Source of the DNA: Parapedobacter pyrenivorans
GTDB taxonomy: Bacteria > Bacteroidota > Bacteroidia > Sphingobacteriales > Sphingobacteriaceae
DNA length: 64,000 nt
NCBI RefSeq assembly: GCF_014636865.1
Contig: NZ_BMER01000004.1
Coordinates: forward strand, 248,001-312,000
Reading direction: 5' to 3'
In this document: one piece after another, positions 17,748-26,151 of the stretch
How positions within the stretch are numbered: position 1 is the stretch's first letter
How the letters are laid out: every line of letters begins with the position of its first letter
Notes under the pieces: generated by a model
What the model saw: only the letters and a program-made list of their open reading frames with translations
Told to the model about the DNA's origin: nothing
Database searches by the model: none
Made by a program: the position numbers and the translations under genes

Positions 17748-19306
17748 TTAAGCAGCCACACCTGTGTTTCATAGCCAGTTAAGGTACTGGTTAGCTGACT
17801 GCCTTCGATTCGACCTTCACCGTTGCCGTATATCGTGCGCCCCCCTTTTGCGGTCAGGGACACGGAAAGTTGCTCCGGGGTCGCGGAGAAATTGACTGCC
17901 ACCAACGCCTGTTGTTGACCATCGGTGCGCAGGAATGTGAAGATGTCGTTGCTCGTGTTTTCCAAGGGCTCGTAATGCCCGCTGATAAGCACCGGATGTT
18001 GTTTCCGCAGCGCAATGAGAGTGCGATAGGTGTTCCAAAGGGAATTCGCATCGGCCTTTTGCTCTTCGTATGAAATACCGTCATTGCTTTTTACGGTAGA
18101 GGTATCCCACCAGGGCCCTGAGCCGCGGTACCAGTAAGCCATGCCCTCGCCGTCTTTATCGCGATGCCATTCAAACGCTTCGCGATACGGGATTTCATTG
18201 GCATCGGTGATGCCGCCGTATTTTCCAAAGTAACTATCACCTAACATGCCGATTTCCTGGCCGTAGTACAGGGAGGGAATCCCGCCCAACAGCAGGTTCA
18301 GTGTAGCACCTACCTTTTCCTTGCCTTCATCTTGGGCCATCGCTGTGGCAAACCGGGGAATATCGTGGTTTTCGATAAATATAACCTGATTTTTGCCTTG
18401 TGGGGTACGGGCGAAGGTCGTGTCTGCGTAGGCCGCGACCCGGTCCTTATCAAACGATCGGATGGCCTGCTGGATGCGGAAGCCGAATACCCAGTCCACA
18501 CCGGCGTTTTCCAGGTAATCGATGCCGTATGATCCCCAATCGGCTTGTTCTGCCATGATGGTAATCGCTGGGTTGATCGATTTCAGGCTGTCGATAAGCG
18601 GCACCCAAAAGTCCTTGAAAAGGTTGGTAAGCCGGCGCTTATTGTCCAAATCGTCCATCATGTGGTCCAAGCGGAAGCCGTCCACGCCATCGTCGAAGTT
18701 ACCATCTTGGTTGGGATCGAGCCAATAGCTGAAAAGCGAACGATTGTACTGCTTTACTTTTTCGCTCAGGAGATTTACGGTAGTGATTTTGCGGACGGTA
18801 CCGTCATAGCCTTTGAGGTCATGGATGTCGAAAACAATACTCGAAGGCTTGCGTTGCTCCGCATCGTCGTAGAGGATGTACTCCGAATAGGACGATGACG
18901 GGTTACCATAGGAATCCTTGTACCACGTATGGTCTTCGGTGACATACTGGGTTTCCATATCCATGTAGATTTTCATGCCGCGGCGGTGTATCTCCCTGAC
19001 CAACTGGAGGAACTCTTCTTCCGTGCCGTAGGTCGAATCTATGGCGCTGAAGTCGCTCGAGTAATAATTATGGTAATAAAAGGACTCGTAAAGCGGCGTC
19101 ATTAGGATGGACGTAACCCCCAGCTCCTGCAGGTAATCCAATTTCATACGGAGGCCGTTGAGGTCGCCATGCTGATCGCCGTTGCTGTCGTAGAAGCTGC
19201 GCTGGAATACATGGTAGATAATTTCATCCTTCACAGCGGCCTCTTGGGCCGGATTACAGGCAATGAGCGATCCGGCCATACAGGCACCCAAAAAGAATTT
19301 ACGCAT
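17741..19306 (-). CDS. GH13 alpha-amylase-family lipoprotein with atypical region I
   Basis: 521 residues. Lipobox LIAC (C17) predicts a lipoprotein, possibly on the cell surface. GH13 catalytic residues are D214 (GFRLDH), E253 (MAEQADWG) and D315 (IENHD). Conserved region I is unusual: the classical DxxxNH reads DMETQY (116-121), so the usual Asn and His are Gln and Tyr. The C-terminus forms the usual beta-domain. It should cut alpha-1,4 glucans or a related alpha-glucoside outside the cell. The gene is 11 bp after the dioxygenase gene, and its 3' end overlaps the convergent AraC gene by 7 bp. Substrate range is uncertain because of the altered region I. Confidence 0.88.
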   Translation of the reverse strand: MRKFFLGACMAGSLIACNPAQEAAVKDEIIYHVFQRSFYDSNGDQHGDLNGLRMKLDYLQELGVTSILMTPLYESFYYHNYYSSDFSAIDSTYGTEEEFLQLVREIHRRGMKIYMDMETQYVTEDHTWYKDSYGNPSSSYSEYILYDDAEQRKPSSIVFDIHDLKGYDGTVRKITTVNLLSEKVKQYNRSLFSYWLDPNQDGNFDDGVDGFRLDHMMDDLDNKRRLTNLFKDFWVPLIDSLKSINPAITIMAEQADWGSYGIDYLENAGVDWVFGFRIQQAIRSFDKDRVAAYADTTFARTPQGKNQVIFIENHDIPRFATAMAQDEGKEKVGATLNLLLGGIPSLYYGQEIGMLGDSYFGKYGGITDANEIPYREAFEWHRDKDGEGMAYWYRGSGPWWDTSTVKSNDGISYEEQKADANSLWNTYRTLIALRKQHPVLISGHYEPLENTSNDIFTFLRTDGQQQALVAVNFSATPEQLSVSLTAKGGRTIYGNGEGRIEGSQLTSTLTGYETQVWLLNQ

Positions 19307-19317
19307 AGCGGTCTCGT

Positions 19318-20136
19318 TTAAAGTAGAGCAGGGTTCAATTCGGAATCAGCAAGCGAGCCAGCGGATTTGCCCATCAACCATTGCTGCCGGTCATTTTCCT
19401 GCCATTGGTGTTGGGGGGCGGTAACCCGTGCGCCGTCCGCAAAATAAATGACGGTCATTACTTCTCGCATCCTGTTTGAGGAATTGCCGGGGGCATTATG
19501 GATGGTGTACCCATAGTGCCAGGTGGCATCGCCGGCTCGCATATGGCTGGGACGGGAAATGGGGAACCCTTTTTCTTCCACATATTTCGAGAATTCCGCT
19601 TCGGATTCATCGGAAATAACATGTCCGGAAGCATTGCCGGCACGGTGCGAGCCCGATGCAAAGGTGAGCATGCCCATATCCGCATTGGGGATATCTACCA
19701 GCGGCATCCACATCGTAACGGTGTTGGTGGTGTCTAATGGCCAATAATTTTGGTCTTGGTGCCAGGGCGTGGGACCGCCGCCGGGTTCCTTAAATAGTGC
19801 TTGATCATGGTATAGTCTGACATTATCCACACCAAGCAGATCTGCGGCGATCTTGGCGAAGCGTTTTGCCAGGACAAAGCGTTTCACCTCCTCGTCTGTG
19901 CGCCAGAGATTCATGATTTGGAGGAAGGCCTTGCCATAGGTATCACGGTCCTGAATCTTACGCTTCTCTTCATTGTGTTGGTGTGCAGCCTTGCCGATGA
20001 CCTGTTGGAAATAGGGCATGGCTTCGGTAGCCAAGACGTTTCGGATTAAGGTATGGCCGTTTTCACGGAATTCCTGTTTCTGTTCATCGGAGATCGGCAC
20101 GAAATCGTTTAGTGCACTCGCATGTATTGTCGTCAT
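19318..20136 (-). CDS. phytanoyl-CoA dioxygenase (PhyH) family Fe(II)/2-oxoglutarate oxygenase
   Basis: 272 residues with no signal peptide. The iron-binding facial triad is H126 and D128 in WHQDQNYW, with H213 in TIHNAPGN; a nearby Arg (R222 or R224) would hold 2-oxoglutarate. PhyH-family enzymes hydroxylate varied small molecules, and several act on sugars or natural products. A perfect minus-strand -7 box at 20162-20169 gives a short leader of about 20 nt. It is the first gene of an arm encoding amylase, esterases, alcohol dehydrogenase and a sugar transporter, where an oxygenase is unexpected. The substrate cannot be deduced. Confidence 0.85.
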   Translation of the reverse strand: MTTIHASALNDFVPISDEQKQEFRENGHTLIRNVLATEAMPYFQQVIGKAAHQHNEEKRKIQDRDTYGKAFLQIMNLWRTDEEVKRFVLAKRFAKIAADLLGVDNVRLYHDQALFKEPGGGPTPWHQDQNYWPLDTTNTVTMWMPLVDIPNADMGMLTFASGSHRAGNASGHVISDESEAEFSKYVEEKGFPISRPSHMRAGDATWHYGYTIHNAPGNSSNRMREVMTVIYFADGARVTAPQHQWQENDRQQWLMGKSAGSLADSELNPALL

Positions 20137-20161
20137 GATTTAACAAGTTGGTTATCGTTTA

Positions 20162-20169
20162 CAAAGGTA
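20162..20169 (-). promoter_or_regulatory. -7 promoter element of the dioxygenase-GH13 arm
   Basis: CAAAGGTA on the plus strand reads TACCTTTG on the minus strand, a full match to the Bacteroidota -7 consensus TAnnTTTG. The leader to the ATG at 20136 would be about 20 nt. Confidence 0.6.
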
Positions 20170-20343
20170 TTGTGTGCCAGTGGGCGGTGTAGGGTAAATG
20201 TAGGCCGGTTACTGGTTTATTTTATCCAAATATAGCCTAATAATCTTATTGAATGATAAGATAGGCATATTGTAACGGCATACGCACGTTGGTCGGCTAC
20301 GGGAGGCTAATGGTGTGTTTTGGGAAGAAATTCATTCAAATTA

Positions 20344-20359
20344 ACGAGAACGTTCCCGT
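20344..20359. promoter_or_regulatory. LacI-type operator upstream of susC
   Basis: ACGAGAACGTTCCCGT is a 16-bp palindrome with one mismatched pair and the central CG typical of LacI/GalR operators. It shares its core with GGGAACATTCCC upstream of the LacI gene at 9674. It is centred about 55 bp upstream of the predicted susC transcription start, so it could serve activation or upstream repression. Confidence 0.6.
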
Positions 20360-20370
20360 AAAATAAACTG

Positions 20371-20409
20371 ATTTACGACCCAACCGGATAGAATATTTTT
20401 GTCGTAAAT
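20371..20409. promoter_or_regulatory. inverted repeat enclosing the susC -7 box
   Basis: Nine-base arms ATTTACGAC (20371-20379) and GTCGTAAAT (20401-20409) are perfectly complementary across 21 bp. The -7 box TATTTTTG lies at 20394-20401 against the right arm, and the predicted transcription start falls inside that arm. A bound dimer here could block initiation. Confidence 0.45.
20394..20401 (+). promoter_or_regulatory. susC promoter -7 element
   Basis: TATTTTTG fully matches TAnnTTTG. Transcription should start near 20406, giving a leader of about 155 nt before the susC ATG at 20561. No convincing -33 TTTG was seen. Confidence 0.55.
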
Positions 20410-20459
20410 TATTTATAATAAGATAGATATATTAAATTTAATTAATGAAAAATATTTTC

Positions 20460-20489
20460 GGCAGTTTTATTTTTTTTATAAAAACTGCC
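20460..20489 (+). promoter_or_regulatory. hairpin in susC mRNA leader
   Basis: GGCAGTTTT (20460-20468) pairs with AAAACTGCC (20481-20489) around a 12-nt U/A-rich loop. It lies 71 nt upstream of the start codon, inside the predicted leader. It lacks a following T-run, so it is not a normal terminator. Confidence 0.45.
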
Positions 20490-20560
20490 CACTATCTTCG
20501 TTGAGCAGCCAATTGATGATAAATCTATTCGGCCAATTATAACATAAACACGCATAATAA

Positions 20561-23518
20561 ATGGTACGTTTTTTTACAAACGCATTTGGGGTAATTATCA
20601 TGTACTTGATTTGCCTACAAGGGGCGAACGCCCAGACCTATCGGCTAACCGGAAAAGTTGTCGATGACTCCAATGTTCCGTTGGCCGGTGCGACGGTAAC
20701 ATTAAAAGGTACAACACAGCAGGCGCTAACGGATGAATCGGGCAACTACGTACTCAATGACATTGCTCCGGGAAAATACGTCATCGTTGCGTCGTATTTG
20801 GGTTATTTTCCTTCGGAACATGCGGTTTCGCTGACGGCTTCGCAAATGCTTGATTTTACGCTGTCTTCTAATGCGGAAGAATTGGGTGAAGTGGTGGTGA
20901 TCGGCTACGGTACCGTAGAACGGAAGCACCTCACAGGGTCTGTGGCCGCCGTGCAGTCGAAGGATTTTCAGAAAGGTACGGTCGTTTCGCCCGATCAGCT
21001 GATCCAGGGTAAGGTGGCTGGTGTTTCCATTACTTCGAATGGTGGGGCGCCGGGAGCGGGGAGCACCATACGCATTCGGGGCGGTGCTTCGCTTTCGGCA
21101 AGTAATAATCCGCTGATCGTGATCGATGGCAACCCGCTGAGCGGTGATGGCATGACCGGAACGGCTAGCCCATTAGCAACGATCAATCCGAACGATATTG
21201 AGTCGATGACGGTGCTCAAGGACGCTAATGCTACAGCGATTTACGGTTCGAGGGCTTCGAACGGTGTGATCCTAATTACAACGAAATCGGGCAAGATCGG
21301 CCGCCCGAGATTAGATATCTCATCGGTCAATTCGGTAGCCACGGTTGCCAACACCGTTGACGTATTGTCTGCGGACCAAATCCGCTCGTTTGTAAACCAG
21401 CAGGGCACGGATGCGCAGAAAAGCTTGCTTGGACAGGCAAACACCGATTGGCAGGACCTGATCTACCGGTCGGCTTTCACCTCGGATAATAACTTTACAC
21501 TTTCCGGTGGACTGTCCAACATGCCCTACCGGCTGTCTGCGGGGTACCTCGAGCAACAGGGTGCGCTAGATAGTGACCTCATGCGGCGGGGTACGGCGGG
21601 AATCAACCTGTCTCCGCGGTTCTTTGGGAAGCACTTGAAACTGGACCTGAACGTGAAGGGCACCCTCACCAACAATGACTTCGCGAACACAGGTGCCATT
21701 GGTTCGGCCATTGCATTTGATCCTACCCAAGTGGTACGTGATGTGGATGGTCCTTTCGGTGGTTACTTTGAATGGATGGAGGGTGCCGTGCCTGATCCGC
21801 TTTCGCCGCGAAATCCCCGGGCGCTACTCGACCTCTATGATAACCGTGGAAACGCCAATCGTAGCTTTGGGAACCTGCAGGCAGATTATGCATTCCATTT
21901 CCTGCCCGATCTCCATGCCAACGTTAATATCGGCTATGACGTATCCCGGGGGTGGGGTGCGACGTTCATTCCAGAATATGCGGCGTCTAACGTTGCAAAT
22001 AAGGGCTTTTTCCAGCGTTATAAGGGTTACCAGAACAACACGTTTATCGAGGCATACCTGAACTACGTAAAAGATATTGAAAGCATCCGGAGCAATATCA
22101 ATGTGACGGCGGGGTATGGGTATTACGACAATAAGGTGACGACACAGAATTTTGCGAGCTATAATGCGCTCGGCGAGGTGTTGTCTACACCCAATTTTCC
22201 AGACAACCCGCAGCAGAACCGTTTGCTTTCGTACTATGGCCGGTTGATTTACTCGATCGCCGATCGGTACATCCTGTCGGGAACCATCCGGACCGATGGC
22301 TCGTCGAAATTCAATCCGGACGGCCGCTGGGGGATTTTTCCTTCCGCGGGCCTTACTTGGCGCATCAAAGGGGAACGTTTCTTGGCTGATGTGGACGAAA
22401 TTTCTGATCTCAAACTCCGTTTGAGCTATGGCGAGACGGGCAATAAGGATGGAATCTCCAACTACGGTTACATACCCAGCTACTACTACAGTGTGAACGA
22501 AAGCCAGTACGGCATAGGCAATCAGTTCTACCATGTGTACTCGCCGATTGCCTACGATAGCAGTTTACGCTGGGAGTCGACCGAAACGACCAATATTGGA
22601 CTGGATTATGGCTTCTGGGGCGGGCGTATTTCGGGCAGCATCGACGCGTATGTCAAGAAAACCAAAGACCTCCTTGCTACGGTTGAAATCCCTGTGGGAA
22701 CCAACTACAGCAACCAATTGCTGACCAATGTGGGTAATATGGAGAATCGGGGCATCGAGGGGAGCATCAACATACAAGCGGTGAGGACTGAACATTTCAA
22801 CTGGGACTTCGGTTTTAATATCACCGTAAACCGGAGCAAAGTGACCAACCTGACCCTCAACGATAACCCGGGATATCAATTGGCAGCGGGCTGGATTACC
22901 GGCGGCACCGGTAACATCATCCAATACCATACGGTAGGGTTGGCTCCCTATCAGTTTTATGTGTACAAACAGGTGTATGACCAATCCGATATGCCGTTGG
23001 AAGGGGTTTACGAAGATTTGAATGGTGATGGGGCCGTTAATTCTTCCGACCGGTATTATTACAAGACGCCAGCTGCTGATTATTACATGGGATTCTCCAC
23101 GTCCCTCAGTTATAAACGCTTCACATTGAATACGGTACTCCGAGCGAGTGTAGGTAATTACCTCTATGATAACATATCGGCTAATTTCGGCGTGGCCAGG
23201 AACATCTTGAATCCGTCGGGGTTCATCAACAATGCAACTACCGATGTTTTTAATACAGCTTTCGTGAATAATCAATATTACAGCGACTATTATGTGAAAA
23301 ATGCCTCGTTCCTGAAAATGGATAACATCGGCCTGACGTATGATGTGGGCAACCTGGACGCCTTGGGTAAGGTGACAATGATGATCCAGGCAAACTGCCA
23401 GAACGTGTTTGTAATCTCGAAGTATAAAGGGATCGATCCGGAGATCTACAACGGCATCGACTACACGCTTTATCCGCGTCCGCGTATCTATTCACTGGGG
23501 TTACAATTCGGTTTTTAA
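20561..23518 (+). CDS. SusC family TonB-dependent receptor of the starch/maltodextrin locus
   Basis: 985 residues. The signal peptide ends in GANAQ (about residue 25), followed by a CarboxypepD-reg-like domain (about 27-105), a plug beginning at LGEVVVIGYG (about 109) and a barrel ending LGLQFGF. It imports maltodextrins across the outer membrane with the SusD protein 17 bp downstream. It heads a plus-strand operon of SusD, SusE-like, GH13, beta-phosphoglucomutase and GH65 genes. The long leader with operator, inverted repeat and hairpin suggests tight control. The substrate is inferred from the enzymes in the operon. Confidence 0.96.
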   Translation: MVRFFTNAFGVIIMYLICLQGANAQTYRLTGKVVDDSNVPLAGATVTLKGTTQQALTDESGNYVLNDIAPGKYVIVASYLGYFPSEHAVSLTASQMLDFTLSSNAEELGEVVVIGYGTVERKHLTGSVAAVQSKDFQKGTVVSPDQLIQGKVAGVSITSNGGAPGAGSTIRIRGGASLSASNNPLIVIDGNPLSGDGMTGTASPLATINPNDIESMTVLKDANATAIYGSRASNGVILITTKSGKIGRPRLDISSVNSVATVANTVDVLSADQIRSFVNQQGTDAQKSLLGQANTDWQDLIYRSAFTSDNNFTLSGGLSNMPYRLSAGYLEQQGALDSDLMRRGTAGINLSPRFFGKHLKLDLNVKGTLTNNDFANTGAIGSAIAFDPTQVVRDVDGPFGGYFEWMEGAVPDPLSPRNPRALLDLYDNRGNANRSFGNLQADYAFHFLPDLHANVNIGYDVSRGWGATFIPEYAASNVANKGFFQRYKGYQNNTFIEAYLNYVKDIESIRSNINVTAGYGYYDNKVTTQNFASYNALGEVLSTPNFPDNPQQNRLLSYYGRLIYSIADRYILSGTIRTDGSSKFNPDGRWGIFPSAGLTWRIKGERFLADVDEISDLKLRLSYGETGNKDGISNYGYIPSYYYSVNESQYGIGNQFYHVYSPIAYDSSLRWESTETTNIGLDYGFWGGRISGSIDAYVKKTKDLLATVEIPVGTNYSNQLLTNVGNMENRGIEGSINIQAVRTEHFNWDFGFNITVNRSKVTNLTLNDNPGYQLAAGWITGGTGNIIQYHTVGLAPYQFYVYKQVYDQSDMPLEGVYEDLNGDGAVNSSDRYYYKTPAADYYMGFSTSLSYKRFTLNTVLRASVGNYLYDNISANFGVARNILNPSGFINNATTDVFNTAFVNNQYYSDYYVKNASFLKMDNIGLTYDVGNLDALGKVTMMIQANCQNVFVISKYKGIDPEIYNGIDYTLYPRPRIYSLGLQFGF

Positions 23519-23535
23519 CCAAAAAAAGTCTGAAA

Positions 23536-25113
23536 ATGAAAAGTATTATTAAAAACGCATATGTAGCGCTACTGGCACTGGCAGTCACGTCGTGCAGCGA
23601 AGACGTGTTAAACTTGGCACCGAAGAATGACATCACGGCCGATCAGGTATACAGCTCCGAGCAGGGTTATAAAGAGGCCTTTTTGAAAACTTATGCCAGC
23701 CTGGCGATGACGGGTGGTGGCGGCGAGGGAAGTAGTGACTTGGCTGGCATTGACGCGGGGCAGTCAGACTTCCTACGGCTGTACTGGAATATCCAGCAAC
23801 TGACGTCGGACGAGACGCTTTGCGGCTGGAACGACCCAGGTGTGCCGGATATGGTTTACGGTACGCCGGACGCGGACAACATCATGGTGAAAGGGATATA
23901 TGCGCGCTCGCTGTACACCATCACCTTGGTCAACGAGTTCCTGCGCGAGAGCACTCCGGAGAAACTGTCAGCGCGGGGCATCACGAATACGGCCGTGATC
24001 GAATCGTACCGGGCAGAAGCTAGATTCCTCCGGGCGTACCAATATTGGGTGCTACTCGATTTGTTCGGCAACCCACCATTCATCACTGAGGAAAACACCA
24101 TTGGCAAGGTGGCACCCGAACAAATACAGCGGGCTGAGCTCTTTACCTACATCGAGTCTGAACTGTTGGCCATTGAGCCGCAGTTGGCCTTACCAAGGCA
24201 AAATGAATACGGCCGTGCGGACCAGGGTGCACTCTGGACGTTGTTGTCCCGGCTCTACCTCAATGCGGAGGTGTATACCGGCTCCCCGAAATACACAGAA
24301 GCAGTAACGTACGCCAAGAAGGTAATCGACGGAGGATATGCGCTCACGACCAGCTATGCTAACCTGTTCTTGGAAGATAATTACGAGACCAGCAGCAGTG
24401 AATTGATCCTGACCATCAACTACGATGGTTTCTATACGAAAAATTATGGAGGCACTACATTTTTGATTAACTCTACGATTGATGGCGCCATGTCGCCCGC
24501 TTCATTTGGAGTGCCTACGGGCGGCTGGGGTGGTAACCGGACCACCAGCGCACTGCCCGCGGTTTTCGATGACTATAGTGGCGAAACAGACAAGCGCGCA
24601 ACGTTTTTCGGTGATAAGCTCGCTAATGACGATCTTGGGGTGTTTACCGATGGACTGCGGATCACCAAGTTCAAAAATATCAAATCCACCGGCGAGGCTG
24701 GCGCATCGCAGGGCGGCACCTTCAGTTCACTGGATTTCCCGCTTTTCCGGTTGGCAGATGTATACCTGACGTTTGCTGAAGCGGTATTGCGGGGTGGGAA
24801 TGGTGGAACGGCGGCGGAAGCGCTGGCCTATGTCAACCAAATCAGGCGCCGTGCTTATGGAAATACCAGTGGCGACCTGACTTCACTAACCTTGGACGAA
24901 ATCCTTGACGAGCGGAGCCGCGAATTGTATTTCGAGGGTTATCGCCGGACAGACCTGATCCGCTTCGGAAGGTTTACAGGTGGCAATTACATCTGGCCGT
25001 GGAAAGGTGGTGTAAAGGATGGACGGTCTATTGAAGAGTTCAGGAATTTACTACCATTGCCTACCTCCGATGTAATCGCTAATCCCAACCTGACACAAAA
25101 CAACGGGTACTAA
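23536..25113 (+). CDS. SusD family starch-binding outer-membrane lipoprotein
   Basis: 525 residues with lipobox VTSC (C20), so it should be an outer-membrane lipoprotein. SusD/RagB features include EARFLRAYQYWVLLDLFG (about 157-174) and the C-terminal NPNLTQNNGY. It forms the lid of the adjacent SusC and binds helical maltodextrin. It is in the same operon, 17 bp after susC and 17 bp before the SusE-like gene. The only unrelated SusD in the window belongs to the arabinan-type operon. Confidence 0.95.
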   Translation: MKSIIKNAYVALLALAVTSCSEDVLNLAPKNDITADQVYSSEQGYKEAFLKTYASLAMTGGGGEGSSDLAGIDAGQSDFLRLYWNIQQLTSDETLCGWNDPGVPDMVYGTPDADNIMVKGIYARSLYTITLVNEFLRESTPEKLSARGITNTAVIESYRAEARFLRAYQYWVLLDLFGNPPFITEENTIGKVAPEQIQRAELFTYIESELLAIEPQLALPRQNEYGRADQGALWTLLSRLYLNAEVYTGSPKYTEAVTYAKKVIDGGYALTTSYANLFLEDNYETSSSELILTINYDGFYTKNYGGTTFLINSTIDGAMSPASFGVPTGGWGGNRTTSALPAVFDDYSGETDKRATFFGDKLANDDLGVFTDGLRITKFKNIKSTGEAGASQGGTFSSLDFPLFRLADVYLTFAEAVLRGGNGGTAAEALAYVNQIRRRAYGNTSGDLTSLTLDEILDERSRELYFEGYRRTDLIRFGRFTGGNYIWPWKGGVKDGRSIEEFRNLLPLPTSDVIANPNLTQNNGY

Positions 25114-25130
25114 CTGAAAAGATCAAAGTC

Positions 25131-26150
25131 ATGAACACATTATCAATAAAACAATTGCCCATATTGTTTCTGGGTATGCTGCTATTGCTGGCATGTGAGA
25201 AGGATGAAGTAAAAACGGTGGCGACGGAGGGGGTATCTGGCACCTTATCCGGCAGCGCTGCGTCGGTGGCGCTATCACGGGATAAGCTGGATGAGGAAGC
25301 CATTACCTTTTCGTTTACACCCAGCGATTTCGGCTATCCCGCAGGTATCATTTATTCCTTGCAGTTTGCATTGAAAGGATCGGATTTCGCGTCGCCGCGC
25401 GAAATAGTATTGGAAAATGGTATTTCGTCCTCGTCGTATACCGGGCTGGCACTCAATAACCTGCTGTTGGCCATGGGGTTGCCGCTGGAAACCGAATCCG
25501 ACCTGGAAATCCGGTTAAAATCGGCGCTTTCGCCCACGATGGCGATTTACAGTAATGTAGTGACCGTACGGTCCAAGCCGATTCCGCTGACGTCGTGGAT
25601 TTATGTGCCAGGGGGATACCAAGGGTGGAATCCGGCCTCGGCGGATAGTCTGGTTTCGCTTACAGGCAATGGGATTTATACAGGTATTATTGCCTTTCCG
25701 GCAGATAACCTGGAGTTTAAAATAACGCCCGCCAAATCGTGGGACGTTAACTACGGTGACGCTGGCGACGGGAAACTCAGTCCGACGGGTGGCAATTTCA
25801 AAGCACCCGCCGGCGGCTTGATGCAACTGACGGTGGATATGAATAGTAGCACATGGACGATTGAACCTGCTCCGGTGTGGTCGATCATTGGTAACGCGAT
25901 ACCGGGCAGCGAGTGGGTGGTGGATACCGACCTGAAATACGTCAACGACGGGGCCGGTAACTGGAGCGTCACGCTCGATCTTTCGGCCGGCATGTTTAAG
26001 TTCCGAAGAAATCACGATTGGGGCACCAATCTCGGCGGTAGCGGCGGTATGCTTACGCTGGGCGGTAGCGATATTCAGATCGATGCCCCTGGTAACTATA
26101 CGCTGGTGATGAACCCGGATGAATTGACGTACCAACTGACGAAAAACTGA
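25131..26150 (+). CDS. SusE/SusF-like surface starch-binding lipoprotein
   Basis: 339 residues with lipobox LLAC (C22). An Ig-like N-terminal domain (about 35-145) resembles the SusE N-domain. Two carbohydrate-binding modules follow: SWIYVPGGYQGWNP (about 155-245) and IIGNAIPGSEW to the end (about 250-335). Their exposed Trp residues suit binding of glucan helices. It has no enzymatic motif. It probably holds starch at the cell surface and assists SusCD. Its gene is followed by the GH13 gene after only 1 bp. Confidence 0.85.
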   Translation: MNTLSIKQLPILFLGMLLLLACEKDEVKTVATEGVSGTLSGSAASVALSRDKLDEEAITFSFTPSDFGYPAGIIYSLQFALKGSDFASPREIVLENGISSSSYTGLALNNLLLAMGLPLETESDLEIRLKSALSPTMAIYSNVVTVRSKPIPLTSWIYVPGGYQGWNPASADSLVSLTGNGIYTGIIAFPADNLEFKITPAKSWDVNYGDAGDGKLSPTGGNFKAPAGGLMQLTVDMNSSTWTIEPAPVWSIIGNAIPGSEWVVDTDLKYVNDGAGNWSVTLDLSAGMFKFRRNHDWGTNLGGSGGMLTLGGSDIQIDAPGNYTLVMNPDELTYQLTKN

Positions 26151-26151
26151 T

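Larger units (their letters stand above)
20137..20560. other. divergent control region between the dioxygenase gene and susC
   Basis: 424 bp, A+T-rich, without a gene. It holds a minus-strand -7 box (20162-20169), the LacI-type operator (20344-20359), an inverted repeat ATTTACGAC...GTCGTAAAT (20371-20379 and 20401-20409) enclosing a perfect plus-strand -7 box (20394-20401), and a hairpin GGCAGTTTT...AAAACTGCC (20460-20489) in the susC leader. The susC leader would be about 155 nt. Confidence 0.7.
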
